This document shows positions 51,661-59,497 of a stretch of DNA of 60,476 nt, piece after piece. Below the pieces are notes generated by a model. The model ran no database searches. It was not told the DNA's origin and saw only the letters and a list, made by a program, of their open reading frames with translations. The stretch's first letter is position 1. Each line of letters opens with the position of its first letter. This stretch comes from an uncultured Chthonomonas sp. (GTDB lineage Bacteria; Armatimonadota; Chthonomonadetes; Chthonomonadales; CAJBBX01): the NCBI GenBank assembly GCA_903951425.1, contig CAJBBX010000163.1:1-60476 (forward strand), in the 5' to 3' direction. The translations under genes were made by a program, and so were the position numbers.

Positions 51661-53001
51661 TTGAACTACCCGATCTGGGACGTGCCGCTAACGGGGGGAG
51701 GGTTGCTCATCGCAGCTATCGCCGTGGTACACGTCTTCATATCGCATTTCGCGATCGGCGGCGGCCTATTCCTCGTGCTGACGGAGCGCATGGGCCTCAG
51801 GGCCCGCGACGCCGCCGTGCTGGAATACGCCAGGCACCACACCAACTTCCTCACGCTCGTCATCCTCGTTTTTGGAGCAGTCACCGGCGTGGGCGTCTGG
51901 TGGACGATCGCGCTGGTCAACCCCACCGCCGTCTCCGCCCTGGTACACCTCTTCGCGTGGGTCTGGGCCATCGCGTGGGTCTTCTTCCTGGTCGAGATCG
52001 TGGCGGCGCTGGTCTACCGCTACGGCTGGGGCCGTATGGATGCCCGCACGCACCAGGCCGTGGGCTGGGTCTACTTCGGTTCGGCGTGGCTCAGCCTGCT
52101 TATGATCAACGGCATCCTCACGTTTATGCTCACGTCCGGCAAGTGGCCTGAGACGCAGTCGCTGACCGATGCGTGGATGAATCCGGGGATGCTCCCGTCG
52201 CTGGCAATGCGGAGCGCGGTCTGCGTCGCCCTCGCCGGCGTCTACGCGCTGATCACCTCGTCGCAATTGGCCGACCTCGCGCTCAAGGAGCGGATGGTGC
52301 GCTACTCGGCCAAGTGGGTGATCGTCGGCGCCGGCGTGATACCCTTCGCCGGGCTCTGGTTCGCCGGGACACTTCCCGAGCAGGCGCGCTTCCTGGCCTC
52401 CGGCGGGACGCCCATGGTCACTGCGTTTACCGTAGCTTCGGTGCTGCTCTCCGGCCTCCTGATCACCGGCACGGTCTTCGGCCCGATGCTCTTCCCGCGC
52501 CAGACCCACGTGACGTTCGCCTGCGTGCTGGCTGCCCTGGCGCTGGGAGCAACCGGCGCGACGGAGTGGGTGCGTGAGGCGGTGCGCAAGCCCTACGTCA
52601 TCTACGAGTACATGTACTCGAACTCGCTTCGTCCCGCCGACCTGGCCGATGTCTCTTCGCTGGGGCTCCTCGCAAGTTCGCGGTGGCATGTGCCGGCAAA
52701 GTCGGACTGGAATGACCCGGTGAAGATCGGCCGAAGCGTCTTCCGGGTCCAGTGCTCAAGCTGCCATACCGTATCGGGGCTGAACAGCATCAGGTTCGCC
52801 ACGCGGGGATGGGACAAGGCGCTCCTGGACCAGCAGATCCAGTACCTGAACACTCTCAAGGGGGCCATGCCGCCCTTCATCGGTACCGACGAGGAGCGCG
52901 GCGGCCTTGTCGCGTACCTGATCTCGCTCCAGGCTGAGGGGCCAGGCGCCTCGGCGGCCTTGCCTGCGCGATCGGAAGGGGAGCGGCTATGCCGACGGTG
53001 A
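51661..53001 (+). CDS. CydA-like membrane protein with C-terminal cytochrome c domain
   Basis: A 446-residue protein. TTG 51661 is preceded by GGGAAGGA (51646-51653). The first 320 residues hold about eight or nine membrane helices resembling cytochrome bd subunit I. His24 and His29 lie in HVFISHFAIGGG, and the stretch LVILVFGAVTGVGVWWTIAL ... FFLVEIVAALVYR matches the CydA helix II-IV region. The CydA GRQPW motif is absent. Residues about 350-430 are a monohaem cytochrome c domain with CSSCH at 365-369 and a probable axial Met403 in GAMPPF. It is likely an electron-transfer subunit linking quinol and a c-haem. The partner gene overlaps its 3' end by 13 bases. Confidence 0.75.
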   Translation: MNYPIWDVPLTGGGLLIAAIAVVHVFISHFAIGGGLFLVLTERMGLRARDAAVLEYARHHTNFLTLVILVFGAVTGVGVWWTIALVNPTAVSALVHLFAWVWAIAWVFFLVEIVAALVYRYGWGRMDARTHQAVGWVYFGSAWLSLLMINGILTFMLTSGKWPETQSLTDAWMNPGMLPSLAMRSAVCVALAGVYALITSSQLADLALKERMVRYSAKWVIVGAGVIPFAGLWFAGTLPEQARFLASGGTPMVTAFTVASVLLSGLLITGTVFGPMLFPRQTHVTFACVLAALALGATGATEWVREAVRKPYVIYEYMYSNSLRPADLADVSSLGLLASSRWHVPAKSDWNDPVKIGRSVFRVQCSSCHTVSGLNSIRFATRGWDKALLDQQIQYLNTLKGAMPPFIGTDEERGGLVAYLISLQAEGPGASAALPARSEGERLCRR

Positions 53002-54077
53002 TTCCGCCGATCGATCCGCTCGGGCTCCCGGCGGCGGCTGCTCTCCTGAAGGCGCTCTCCCTACTCACGTTCACGCTCCATCTGGTGGCCATGAACGTGA
53101 CCGTGGGTGGCTTGATGATGGCGCTCGTGTATGGCCGATGCCGCGAGGGCCACCCCGGCGCGCTCTTTGCCGCCAGGATGCGCGCCCTGCTCCCGTCCGC
53201 CATGGCCCTCACCATCACGCTCGGCGTGGCGCCGCTGCTTTTTGTTCAGGTGCTCTATGGCCAGGCCTTCTACACCTCTTCGGTGCTGATGGCTTGGAGT
53301 TGGCTCTTGGTGATCCCTGCCCTGTGCGTGGCCTACCTGGGGCTCTATCTGGCCTACCTACGACCTTCGTGGATCGGGGACCGCAGTCAGGCGCTCGCCT
53401 GGTTCAGCGTAGCCCTGACGCTATTGGTCGCGGCCATCTTCGCGAACAACATGACGCTGATGCTTCAGCCGGGGCTCTGGGCGCCGCTCTACGCGACGAG
53501 CGCCTACGGCATCGCCCTGAACCTGGGCGATCCCATGCTCCCGGCGAGGTACCTACATACCGTTCTAGCGGCTCCGGTCGTGGCTGGTCTGGTCGGCGCC
53601 CTCATGGGTCGTCGCTTCCGGTCACCGGATGCCGAGTGGGCCGTCTGGGCATGGCGTACGGGCGTGCGTTGGTTCCACGTGGGGGCCGGCCTGCTGATGC
53701 TATCGGGCGTCTGGTATCTGCTCTCGCTGCCTCCCCGTGTTGGGAGTCAGTTCCTGGGCGCGTCCGCACACGACACGGGTGTGCTGACCTTGGGGATTGT
53801 GCTGGGAGTGGTGGCGTTGGCCGTTGCCAAGCGATCCGCGTGGCTCGCAACGGTTCTGACGGGGCTGGGCGTGGGATGCATGGTCGTGGCCCGGCACCGG
53901 GTGCGCGAGTACATGCTCTATCCCCACGTGAACGCGGCCGGTATCCCCGTCCATGCCGACAGCGTCTGGGCGATTGCCTTCGCGGTGACGCTGGCCCTAG
54001 GAGCCGCTGCCGTTGCCTGGTTGGTCTACCGTGCGCTTCGATGTTCTGGATCGACTGAAGGCGCGGCGCCGGACTAA
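52989..54077 (+). CDS. Second CydA-like multi-spanning membrane subunit
   Basis: A 362-residue protein with about nine transmembrane segments and no soluble domain. Its first 140 residues repeat the arrangement of the preceding CydA-like protein: an early His (LTFTLHLVAMNVTVGG), a helix with GVAPLLFVQVLYGQ, then WSWLLVIPALCVAYLGLYL. A further conserved-looking His is in RYLHTVLAAP. It looks like a paralogous subunit rather than CydB, as in CydA-CydA' type complexes. The start ATG 52989 lies inside the end of the upstream gene, with AAGGGGAG before it, so the two are coupled. The gene is followed by an unrelated sugar aminotransferase. Confidence 0.7.
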   Translation: MPTVIPPIDPLGLPAAAALLKALSLLTFTLHLVAMNVTVGGLMMALVYGRCREGHPGALFAARMRALLPSAMALTITLGVAPLLFVQVLYGQAFYTSSVLMAWSWLLVIPALCVAYLGLYLAYLRPSWIGDRSQALAWFSVALTLLVAAIFANNMTLMLQPGLWAPLYATSAYGIALNLGDPMLPARYLHTVLAAPVVAGLVGALMGRRFRSPDAEWAVWAWRTGVRWFHVGAGLLMLSGVWYLLSLPPRVGSQFLGASAHDTGVLTLGIVLGVVALAVAKRSAWLATVLTGLGVGCMVVARHRVREYMLYPHVNAAGIPVHADSVWAIAFAVTLALGAAAVAWLVYRALRCSGSTEGAAPD

Positions 54078-54126
54078 GTCGTTCGGCATGATAATGCAAA
54101 AATACAAAGTGGTTGGAGACATCGCA

Positions 54127-55230
54127 TTGAGAGTACCGCTTGCTGACCTCCCGTCCCAGTACCAGTCGATGAAGGGCGAGATCGACGACGCCGTGCAGAG
54201 GGTCCTCAGCAGCGGCAGTTTCATCCTGGGGCCCGAGGTCGCGGCCCTCGAGGGTGAGATGGCCGAAGCCACCGGGGCTTCCTTCGCCGTGGGCGTCAAC
54301 TCGGGCACGGACGCGCTCCTGCTGGCGCTACTGGCATGCGGCGTGGTGAAGGGTGACGAGGTCGTGACGACGCCGTTCACATTCGTGGCGACAATCGAAG
54401 CGATCATCCACGCCGGGGCGACGCCGGTGTTCGCCGATATCGACCCTGAGACCTTTAACCTGGACCCCGAAAGCGTGGCTCGGGCTATAGGCCCGAAGAC
54501 GCGCGCCATAATGCCCGTGGACCTCTTCGGCCAGATGGCCGATCGAACGGCCATCGGCGGATTGGCTGCCTCGAACGGTTGCTCCGTCGTATGGGACTCA
54601 GCGCAGGCCATCGGCTCGGAGTACCACAACCAACCTGTGGGCGCCTACGGCGATTGCGCCACGCTCTCCTTCTTCCCGACGAAGAACCTGGGCGGCTGCG
54701 GAGACGGCGGCATGGTGCTGACACGATCGGCCGACATCCAGGCGCGCCTGCTCAAGCTCCGCTTCCACGGCAGTGGCGGCGGCTACTACTATGACCAGAT
54801 CGGCTACTGCAGCCGTCTAGACGCGATCCAAGCCGCCATCCTGCGTGTGAAGCTGGGCCACCTGAACCAGTGGACGGAGTCGCGGCGGCGCCATGCCGCA
54901 ACGTACCGCTCGGTCCTGCAGGGTTGCTCCGTGCAGTTGCCTGCTGAGACCGATGGGGCATACCACACCTACCATCAGTTCACCATCAGGCACCCGCGCC
55001 GCGATGAACTGAAGTCCTACCTGAAGGATCGCGGCATCGATTCGGGTATCTACTATCCGGCCCCTCTGCATACGCAGTCGGGCTATGCGGGACTGGGCTA
55101 CGCGGTCGGCGACTTCCCGGCGGCCGAGCTTGCAGCTGCCGAGGTGCTGTCGCTTCCCGTCCATCCGGGTCTGACCGACGAACAGGTGAACTATGCAGCG
55201 CAGACGGTCCGCGAGTTTGCCACGCGCTAG
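54127..55230 (+). CDS. DegT/DnrJ/EryC1-type sugar aminotransferase
   Basis: A 367-residue PLP enzyme that aminates keto-NDP-sugars. TTG 54127 is chosen because GGAG (54115-54118) lies 8 bases upstream and it gives the standard N-terminus MRVPLADLPSQY; ATGs at 54088 and 54094 are also in frame. The family landmarks are SGSFILGPEVAALE, GVNSGTDALLLAL, TPFTFVATIEAIIHAGATPVF, the Asp of VVWDSAQAIG, and the PLP Lys186 in FFPTKNLGGCGDGG. It begins the sugar-nucleotide group with the pyrophosphorylase and DUF4432 genes that follow. Confidence 0.9.
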   Translation: MRVPLADLPSQYQSMKGEIDDAVQRVLSSGSFILGPEVAALEGEMAEATGASFAVGVNSGTDALLLALLACGVVKGDEVVTTPFTFVATIEAIIHAGATPVFADIDPETFNLDPESVARAIGPKTRAIMPVDLFGQMADRTAIGGLAASNGCSVVWDSAQAIGSEYHNQPVGAYGDCATLSFFPTKNLGGCGDGGMVLTRSADIQARLLKLRFHGSGGGYYYDQIGYCSRLDAIQAAILRVKLGHLNQWTESRRRHAATYRSVLQGCSVQLPAETDGAYHTYHQFTIRHPRRDELKSYLKDRGIDSGIYYPAPLHTQSGYAGLGYAVGDFPAAELAAAEVLSLPVHPGLTDEQVNYAAQTVREFATR

Positions 55231-55289
55231 CTGGGCCGCGCACATACGCTGAGCCCCACCGGGCTCCAACCAAGGGAGGTTACACGGCA

Positions 55290-56336
55290 GTGAAGGCGAT
55301 GATTCTGGCCGCTGGCGTGGGTTCACGACTGGACCCGCTCACCCGCAACTTGCCCAAGCCCCTCGTGCCCATCGTGAACAGGCCGGTCATGGAGCACATC
55401 GTCTATATGCTCCGCGACCACGGCATCGTTGACATCGTCGTCAACCTCCACTACCTGGGCGAGCAGATCGAGGCTTACTTCGGCGACGGTAGCCGCTTCG
55501 GCGTGAACCTGCACTACCAGCGCGAAGAGCAGCTCTGGGGCGATGCCGGTAGTGTCAAGCGAGCCGAGGATATCCTGAAGGACGACACCTTCATCGTTGT
55601 GGGCGGGGACGACCTCTCCGACATGGATATCGGCCGGCTCCTGAAGGCGCACAAAGACAAGAAGGCTCTGGCCACTATCGGCCTGAGCCTGGTCGATGAC
55701 CCGTCGCAGTACGGCATCGTGCTGCTGAACGAGGAGGGCCGCGTCACCCGGTTCCTGGAGAAGCCCAAGGGCGAGGTCATCTTCTCCAACATGGCCAACA
55801 CGGGCTTCTACGTCTTCGAGCCCGAGGTCTTCGACCTGATCCCGCGCGGTACCTTCTACCTCCTCGGTCGCACCCTCTTCCCGCTCCTCCTGCAGCAGCA
55901 GCGGCCCGTCTACGGTCACCTTACGGCCTCCTACTGGCGCGATGTAGGCGATCTCGCGGCCTACCGGAGCGCCCATCTGGACGCCCTGGCCGATCGTGTG
56001 CGCATCAAGTTCCCGGTGCCGCAGCAGCGCAAGTTCGTCTGGATCGGCGAGAACGTTGAGATCGACTCCACAGCGGAGATCGGCTATCCTGTGGTCATAG
56101 GCGACAACTGCAAGATCGGCCCCGGAGCCCGCGTGCTGGAGAACACCATCATCGGGCAGGGATGCGAGGTCGAGAGCGGCGCCGTGGTGAAGGAATCGAT
56201 CCTCTGGGACGGCGCCGTTGTGCTGGAGGGCACCTGGCTGGAGCGGTGCGTGGTGGGGAGCAACTGCCACGTTCGCACCAACGTGGCGGTCTTCGACGGA
56301 CTGATCGTCAGCCCCCAGCGCCCCGCAGGGAGATAG
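55290..56336 (+). CDS. NDP-sugar pyrophosphorylase with left-handed beta-helix
   Basis: A 348-residue sugar-1-phosphate nucleotidyltransferase. GTG 55290 follows AAGGGAGG. The N-terminal catalytic domain has MILAAGVGSRLDPLTRNLPKPLVPI, the metal Asp in VVGGDDLSDMDI and RFLEKPKGEVI. The C-terminal 90 residues form hexapeptide repeats (IGYPVVIGDNCKIGPGARVLEN). The layout is that of mannose-1-phosphate guanylyltransferase or glucose-1-phosphate thymidylyl/uridylyltransferase; base specificity cannot be assigned by eye. It probably supplies the activated sugar handled by the neighbouring aminotransferase. Confidence 0.88.
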   Translation: MKAMILAAGVGSRLDPLTRNLPKPLVPIVNRPVMEHIVYMLRDHGIVDIVVNLHYLGEQIEAYFGDGSRFGVNLHYQREEQLWGDAGSVKRAEDILKDDTFIVVGGDDLSDMDIGRLLKAHKDKKALATIGLSLVDDPSQYGIVLLNEEGRVTRFLEKPKGEVIFSNMANTGFYVFEPEVFDLIPRGTFYLLGRTLFPLLLQQQRPVYGHLTASYWRDVGDLAAYRSAHLDALADRVRIKFPVPQQRKFVWIGENVEIDSTAEIGYPVVIGDNCKIGPGARVLENTIIGQGCEVESGAVVKESILWDGAVVLEGTWLERCVVGSNCHVRTNVAVFDGLIVSPQRPAGR

Positions 56337-56340
56337 CAGC

Positions 56341-57369
56341 ATGACCCGATGGAACCCCAGCGCCTACGGTCGCCAGTCCCTGCGCGAGATGGTGGGCGAT
56401 ATGTCGCAAGTGGCGGCGGCCCGGCCTGTGCGGCTGACCGACGGCGCTGACGACGGCGTCTCGGCGGTGGACTTCCACAACAGCTCCGGCCTGGAGTTCA
56501 CCGTGCTGCCCAGCCGTGGGCTTGACATCACCGCAGCCCGCTTCTGCGGCATGTCGCTGGCATGGCGATCGCCCATGGGTGATCGCCACCCGGCGTACTT
56601 TGAGCCCGAGGGCCTCGGCTGGCTGCGGACCTTCCCCGGAGGCCTTCTGACGACCTGCGGCTATACGTACATGGGTCCGCCCGTGCGCGACGGCGGGGCC
56701 GAGCTGGGTCTCCATGGCCGCGCAAGCACGCTGCCGGCTGCCTCGGTCCGTTGCGACGCGGACTGGGTCGACGGTGAGTACGTCGTGTCGGTGTCCGGTA
56801 AGGTGCGCGAGGCGGTGCTGTTCGGCGACTGCGTGGAGATGGAGCGCCGCATCTGGTGCCGCCTGGGAGAGCCCGCGATCCACATCGAGGACCAGGTCAC
56901 CAACATCGGCTTCCAACCCGCGCCGTTGATGCTGCTTTACCACATGAACTACGGGTTCCCGGTGGTGCAGCCGGGCTCACGTCTGCAAATGCCCCCCGGC
57001 TCGGTTGAGCCTCGCGACGCTGAAGCGGCCGACGGCTTCGACCGCTGGTCGACGTTCGAGTCGCCCACGCCTGGGTTCCGCGAGAAGGTCTACTACCACC
57101 TGCCCGAGCCGGACGCGAACGGCATGGTCGAGGCGCGGTTGGTTAACCCGCAGGGCTTCGGCGTGGCGATCTGTTACCCGCAGGCGGCGTTGCCCTGCCT
57201 GACGCAGTGGAAGCAGATGGGCCAGGGAACGTATACCGTAGGCGTGGAGCCTGGTACGGCCTTCGTCAGTGGTCGCCCGGCCGAGCGCGTTGCCGGTCGG
57301 GTGCCGCTGCTTGCTCCCGGCGAGACGCGGAGCTTCTCGATCACCGTGAGGGTGCTCGCGGACAAGTAA
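56341..57369 (+). CDS. DUF4432 / aldose-1-epimerase-like protein
   Basis: A 342-residue protein with the galactose-mutarotase beta-sandwich pattern. Typical segments are SGLEFTVLPSRGLDITAARFCGMSLAWRSP, GGLLTTCGYTYMGPP, ELGLHGRAST and LLYHMNYGFPVV. This fits the DUF4432 group of aldose epimerase-like proteins. The likely catalytic His and Glu lie in GLHGRA and GVEPGTAFV. ATG 56341 follows an AGGGAGA site, 4 bp after the pyrophosphorylase stop. It is probably the last gene of the sugar operon. Confidence 0.82.
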   Translation: MTRWNPSAYGRQSLREMVGDMSQVAAARPVRLTDGADDGVSAVDFHNSSGLEFTVLPSRGLDITAARFCGMSLAWRSPMGDRHPAYFEPEGLGWLRTFPGGLLTTCGYTYMGPPVRDGGAELGLHGRASTLPAASVRCDADWVDGEYVVSVSGKVREAVLFGDCVEMERRIWCRLGEPAIHIEDQVTNIGFQPAPLMLLYHMNYGFPVVQPGSRLQMPPGSVEPRDAEAADGFDRWSTFESPTPGFREKVYYHLPEPDANGMVEARLVNPQGFGVAICYPQAALPCLTQWKQMGQGTYTVGVEPGTAFVSGRPAERVAGRVPLLAPGETRSFSITVRVLADK

Positions 57370-57392
57370 AGCGTCGGTGGACGTGCGGCCCG

Positions 57393-59297
57393 TCAGCCCT
57401 GGCGGGCCGCCAGCTCCCTTCCTGCCTCGATCAGCGCTTCCGCCGTCAGGCCGCACTCGGCGCGCAGGACGCTCTGGCTGCCATGCTCCACGAAGTGGTC
57501 GGGCAGGCCCACGTGCAGCGTCCGCACCGAGGTCAGTCCCCGTTTGGCCAGGAGCTCCAGCACTGCGGAGCCGAACCCGCCTGTCCGCGCATTCTCCTCA
57601 ACCAGCGCCAGCCGGCCGGTGCGCCGGGCGGCGGCCACAATGGCTTCTTCATCCAGCGGCTTGGCGAATCGCGAGTTGAGAAGGCCGGCTGAGATCCCCT
57701 CGGTCCTGAGCGCCGTGGCGGCCTCGAAGCAGGGCCGCACCATGCTCCCGATGGCCACGAACGTCACGTCGTCGCCCGCCAGCAGTTCCTCCGCCTTGCC
57801 CAGCTCGACAGGCTGTTCCGGCTTGCCCCAGTCGATGCCCATCGCCGAGCCGCGCGGGTACCGCACCGCGATGGCCGAGGCGTTGGGACCGCTGACGTGG
57901 GCATGGGCGAACCAGAGCATGGCCTTCAGCTCGTCGCCGTCCTTGGGCGCCATCACCACCATATCCGGGATGCACCGGAGGTAGGTCAGGTCGAAGACGC
58001 CGTGGTGGGTACCGCCGTCCTCGCCCACAAGGCCTGCGCGGTCCAGCGCAAAGATGACGGGCAGCTTCTGCAGCGACACGTCGTGGGCGATCATGTCGAA
58101 CGAGCGCTGCAGGAAGGTGCTGTAGATGGCTACCACAGGCCTGCAGCCCCTGGCTGCCATGCCCGCAGCGAAGCAGACCGCGTGTCCCTCGGCGATGCCC
58201 ACGTCGAAGCAGCGCGTGGGGAAGCGGTCGCTGAGCCGGGTCAGCCCCGTGCCGTCCGGCATGGCGGCGGTGATGCCGACGACGGCCGGATCGGCCGCGG
58301 CGATCTCCACCAGCGTATCGCCGAAGACCGATGTGTAGGTCGCACCGGCGCCGCCGCCCTCGGGTAGGCCGACCGACGGCTCGAACGGCGTGACTGCGTG
58401 GTACCGCCGGGCGTCGTCCTCGGCAGGCGTGTAGCCGCGGCCCTTGGTGGTGATCAGGTGGACCAGGACGGGGCCCTTCATGCGGCGGACCTGGCTGAAG
58501 ACGTCCCTGAGCAGAGGGAGGTCGTGGCCGTCCAGCGGCCCGATGTATTGGAAGCCCATCATCTCGAAGACGACGCCCGTCTGCCGCGGCGCGACGAGGT
58601 TGGTGACGCCGTGCTTCAGCAGGCCTCCGGCGGCGCGCGAGGCCATCTCGCCTGCGGGAAGCCGCATGAGGACGTCCTTCGTTTTCCGCTCGAGGCCCTG
58701 GTACCACGGGGTCGTTCGCAGCTTCGCAAGATAGCGCGACAGCGCGCCCACATTGGCCGCGATGGACATGGCGTTGTCGTTGAGGACCACCGTGATGCCG
58801 CGTCCGCTGTGCCCGGCGTTGTTCAGGCCCTCCCAGGCCAGCCCGCCGGTGAGGCCTGCGTCGCCGATCACGGCCACGACGCTCTCGTCTCCGCCGACGA
58901 CGTCCCGGGCCACAGCGAAGCCGTAGGCTGCCGATATGGACGTGCTGGCATGACCCGCTCCGTAGACGTCATAGGGGCTCTCATCGCGCCGCAGGAAGCC
59001 GCTGATGCCGCCGTACTGCCGCAGTGAGGGGAAGTCGGACAGTCGGCCCGTGAGCATCTTGTGCGCGTAGCACTGGTGCCCCACATCGAAGACGATCTTG
59101 TCGTGCGGCACTTTGTAGACTGCGTGGAGGGCCACGATCAGGTCCACGGCGCCCAGGTTAGACGCGAAGTGGCCGCCCGTTCTCGATAGGTTGTCGACGA
59201 TCGCCTGGCGGAGTTCCTCGGCTACCTGCTTCAGTTCGTCGCCGCCGAGGCGCTTGAGGTCGTCTGGGCCGGAAATGCTGTCAAGCAGCTTCGGCAT
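57393..59297 (-). CDS. dxs: 1-deoxy-D-xylulose-5-phosphate synthase
   Basis: A 634-residue thiamine-diphosphate enzyme that makes DXP from pyruvate and glyceraldehyde 3-phosphate, the first MEP step. ATG 59297 is chosen, with AAGGA 9 bases upstream; an open frame to 59546 lacks homology. Landmarks are the catalytic His in TGGHFASNLGAVDL, GAGHASTSISAAYGFA, the TPP motif region IGDAGLTGGLAWEGLNNAG, DVGIAEGHAVCFAAG, AIYSTFLQRSFD and GEDGGTHHGVFDL. The usual GDG of the TPP motif reads GDAG, and IAEQHA reads IAEGHA. A promoter lies upstream. It works with ispDF and ispA elsewhere in the window. Confidence 0.95.
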   Translation of the reverse strand: MPKLLDSISGPDDLKRLGGDELKQVAEELRQAIVDNLSRTGGHFASNLGAVDLIVALHAVYKVPHDKIVFDVGHQCYAHKMLTGRLSDFPSLRQYGGISGFLRRDESPYDVYGAGHASTSISAAYGFAVARDVVGGDESVVAVIGDAGLTGGLAWEGLNNAGHSGRGITVVLNDNAMSIAANVGALSRYLAKLRTTPWYQGLERKTKDVLMRLPAGEMASRAAGGLLKHGVTNLVAPRQTGVVFEMMGFQYIGPLDGHDLPLLRDVFSQVRRMKGPVLVHLITTKGRGYTPAEDDARRYHAVTPFEPSVGLPEGGGAGATYTSVFGDTLVEIAAADPAVVGITAAMPDGTGLTRLSDRFPTRCFDVGIAEGHAVCFAAGMAARGCRPVVAIYSTFLQRSFDMIAHDVSLQKLPVIFALDRAGLVGEDGGTHHGVFDLTYLRCIPDMVVMAPKDGDELKAMLWFAHAHVSGPNASAIAVRYPRGSAMGIDWGKPEQPVELGKAEELLAGDDVTFVAIGSMVRPCFEAATALRTEGISAGLLNSRFAKPLDEEAIVAAARRTGRLALVEENARTGGFGSAVLELLAKRGLTSVRTLHVGLPDHFVEHGSQSVLRAECGLTAEALIEAGRELAARQG

Positions 59298-59367
59298 GCG
59301 TGGAGGTCCTTGCTGCGCGCGGAGTGGCGGCGGCGCACGGATGTGTCGGCGCCGCATGGCAAAAGAT

Positions 59368-59397
59368 ATATTACCTTGCCCGCCGCGTCGGTGCCAA
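59368..59397 (-). promoter_or_regulatory. Candidate dxs promoter
   Basis: On the reverse strand, TTGGCA (59392-59397) is followed by an 18-bp spacer and TAATAT (59368-59373) in a locally AT-rich patch. The predicted leader to dxs is about 64 bases. The remainder of the 200-bp gap 59298-59497 holds no other feature I can identify. Confidence 0.6.
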
Positions 59398-59497
59398 GCG
59401 CCGGATGGCGGCTTAGCCTCAGCGAGAGCAGGCCCCTCTGCAAACGCGGGGAGCTGCTGATCGCCAAGTGCGCGCCGGGTCGTCATGATGAGAGGCG

